From positions 1 to 7,033 of the forward strand of contig DYNG01000038.1 in the NCBI GenBank assembly GCA_020721165.1: a stretch of 7,033 bases of DNA, read 5' to 3'. The DNA comes from Desulfocapsa sulfexigens (lineage in GTDB: Bacteria; Desulfobacterota; Desulfobulbia; Desulfobulbales; Desulfocapsaceae). Positions 6,389 to 7,033 of the stretch are shown one piece after another. Each line of letters begins with the position of its first letter. Within the stretch, counting starts at the first letter, position 1. The position numbers and the translations under genes were made by a program. The notes under the pieces were generated by a model, which was not told the DNA's origin, did not search any database, and saw only the letters and a program-made list of their open reading frames with translations.

Positions 6389-7033
6389 ATGGCAAACTTG
6401 GAAAAAAACCTACCGTTTTTATACACCGCTAATGAGCTGTTTGACTGGTTGAGCGGCGCCCCTGATTTTGTCCTGCTGGATGTGCGCAACGCCAACGATT
6501 TTGCTAAATTCAGCGTCGAGGCTCCCTCATTTTTCCCCTACCTCAACATTCCCTATTTTAATTTTATTGAAGATGCCAAAGGCTGTCTGGCGCTGGTGCC
6601 CCAGGGTCAGAAAATTCGCATCGTCTGCGCCAAGGAGGGCTCGGCCAAATTCGTGGCCGACCTGCTCTGTGAACACGGATTTAGCGATGTCGGCTACCTG
6701 CAGGAAGGGATTGTCAGTTGGGGAAATGCCCTGGTTGCAAAGAAAATCAATGCCGATACGGACAATTACAGCCTTTATCAATGTGTCCGTCCTGGTAAAG
6801 GCTCATGCAGTTATCTGCTGATCTCCCGGGGCGAGGGCATGGTCTTTGATCCCTCCCGCAATATCGAGGCCTACACGGCCCTGGCCCAGAGGCATGATAG
6901 CCGCATCACCCAGACCCTGGAGACCCACCGCCAGGCGGATTATATCTCCGGCAGTCCACAGCTGGTCAAAGAGTATGGCTGCACCATGCGCGCCAATGCC
7001 CTTGATTTTACCGGCGCTGCCTTTGCGTACACG
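6389..7033 (+). CDS. Rhodanese plus metallo-beta-lactamase-fold protein (3' end outside window)
   Basis: The first 215 residues are visible. An N-terminal rhodanese domain (about 10-118) has LLDVRNANDF (29-38), the active-site loop VCAKEGS with C80, and LQEGIVSWG (104-112). A metallo-beta-lactamase fold then begins: LYQCVRPGKGSCSYLL (129-144), the FDPSR strand (153-157) and LETHRQADYISGS (177-189). The order resembles persulfide dioxygenase-like sulfurtransferase fusions. The metal motif is altered: THxHADH reads THRQADY, keeping H180 and D184 but with Gln182 and Tyr185. It lies six bases after recA. Two starts are plausible: ATG 6389 with AGGGA (6375-6379) nine bases before, or TTG 6398 with the stronger AGGGAG (6383-6388), also nine bases before. 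A role in persulfide or sulfane-sulfur handling is inferred; catalytic activity of the second domain is uncertain. Confidence 0.85.
   Translation, partial: MANLEKNLPFLYTANELFDWLSGAPDFVLLDVRNANDFAKFSVEAPSFFPYLNIPYFNFIEDAKGCLALVPQGQKIRIVCAKEGSAKFVADLLCEHGFSDVGYLQEGIVSWGNALVAKKINADTDNYSLYQCVRPGKGSCSYLLISRGEGMVFDPSRNIEAYTALAQRHDSRITQTLETHRQADYISGSPQLVKEYGCTMRANALDFTGAAFAYT

Overview
This 7,033-base window looks like ordinary chromosomal core sequence from a Gram-negative anaerobe. The codons are GC-rich at the third position, gene spacing is tight, and the RecA and U32-protein styles fit a deltaproteobacterial (Desulfobacterota) sulfur-metabolising lineage, possibly Desulfobulbales. That placement rests on recalled protein style and was not tested by a search. 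There is no sign of phage, transposon, CRISPR or plasmid genes.

Layout: bases 1-121 are non-coding and AT-rich, with a small imperfect palindrome resembling a dispersed bacterial repeat. A U32-family protein of the TrhP/YegQ type is on the minus strand (122-1402). It is divergent from a plus-strand series across a 146-base gap (1403-1548) that holds two perfect short inverted repeats. The plus-strand genes are mnmA (tRNA 2-thiouridylase; 1549-2517, with an in-frame remnant to 2613), mtaB (tRNA-t6A methylthiotransferase; 2695-4047), cinA (4037-5284, overlapping mtaB by 11 bases), recA (5324-6382) and the start of a rhodanese plus metallo-beta-lactamase-fold protein (from 6389, running off the right end).

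Functional reading: the first three genes all belong to families that modify the tRNA anticodon loop: ho5U34 (TrhP-type U32), s2U34 (MnmA) and ms2t6A37 (MtaB). They are followed by the widespread cinA-recA pair (nucleotide housekeeping and recombination) and a sulfur-transfer or persulfide-type enzyme. From mtaB onward the spacing is operon-like. Sulfur and Fe-S chemistry recurs: four cysteines placed as in Fe-S-binding U32 proteins, a CxxC-type MnmA, two cluster sites in MtaB, and the rhodanese cysteine.

Most notable: (1) mnmA is interrupted by one in-frame TAA about 31 codons before its natural end, with the lost C-terminus intact in the same frame; (2) the terminal gene has an altered metal-binding motif (THRQADY in place of THxHADH); (3) a small ORF with a strong ribosome-binding site leads into the mnmA start and reaches a ten-A tract. 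I did not find a convincing wholly new system; the rest is recognisable housekeeping.
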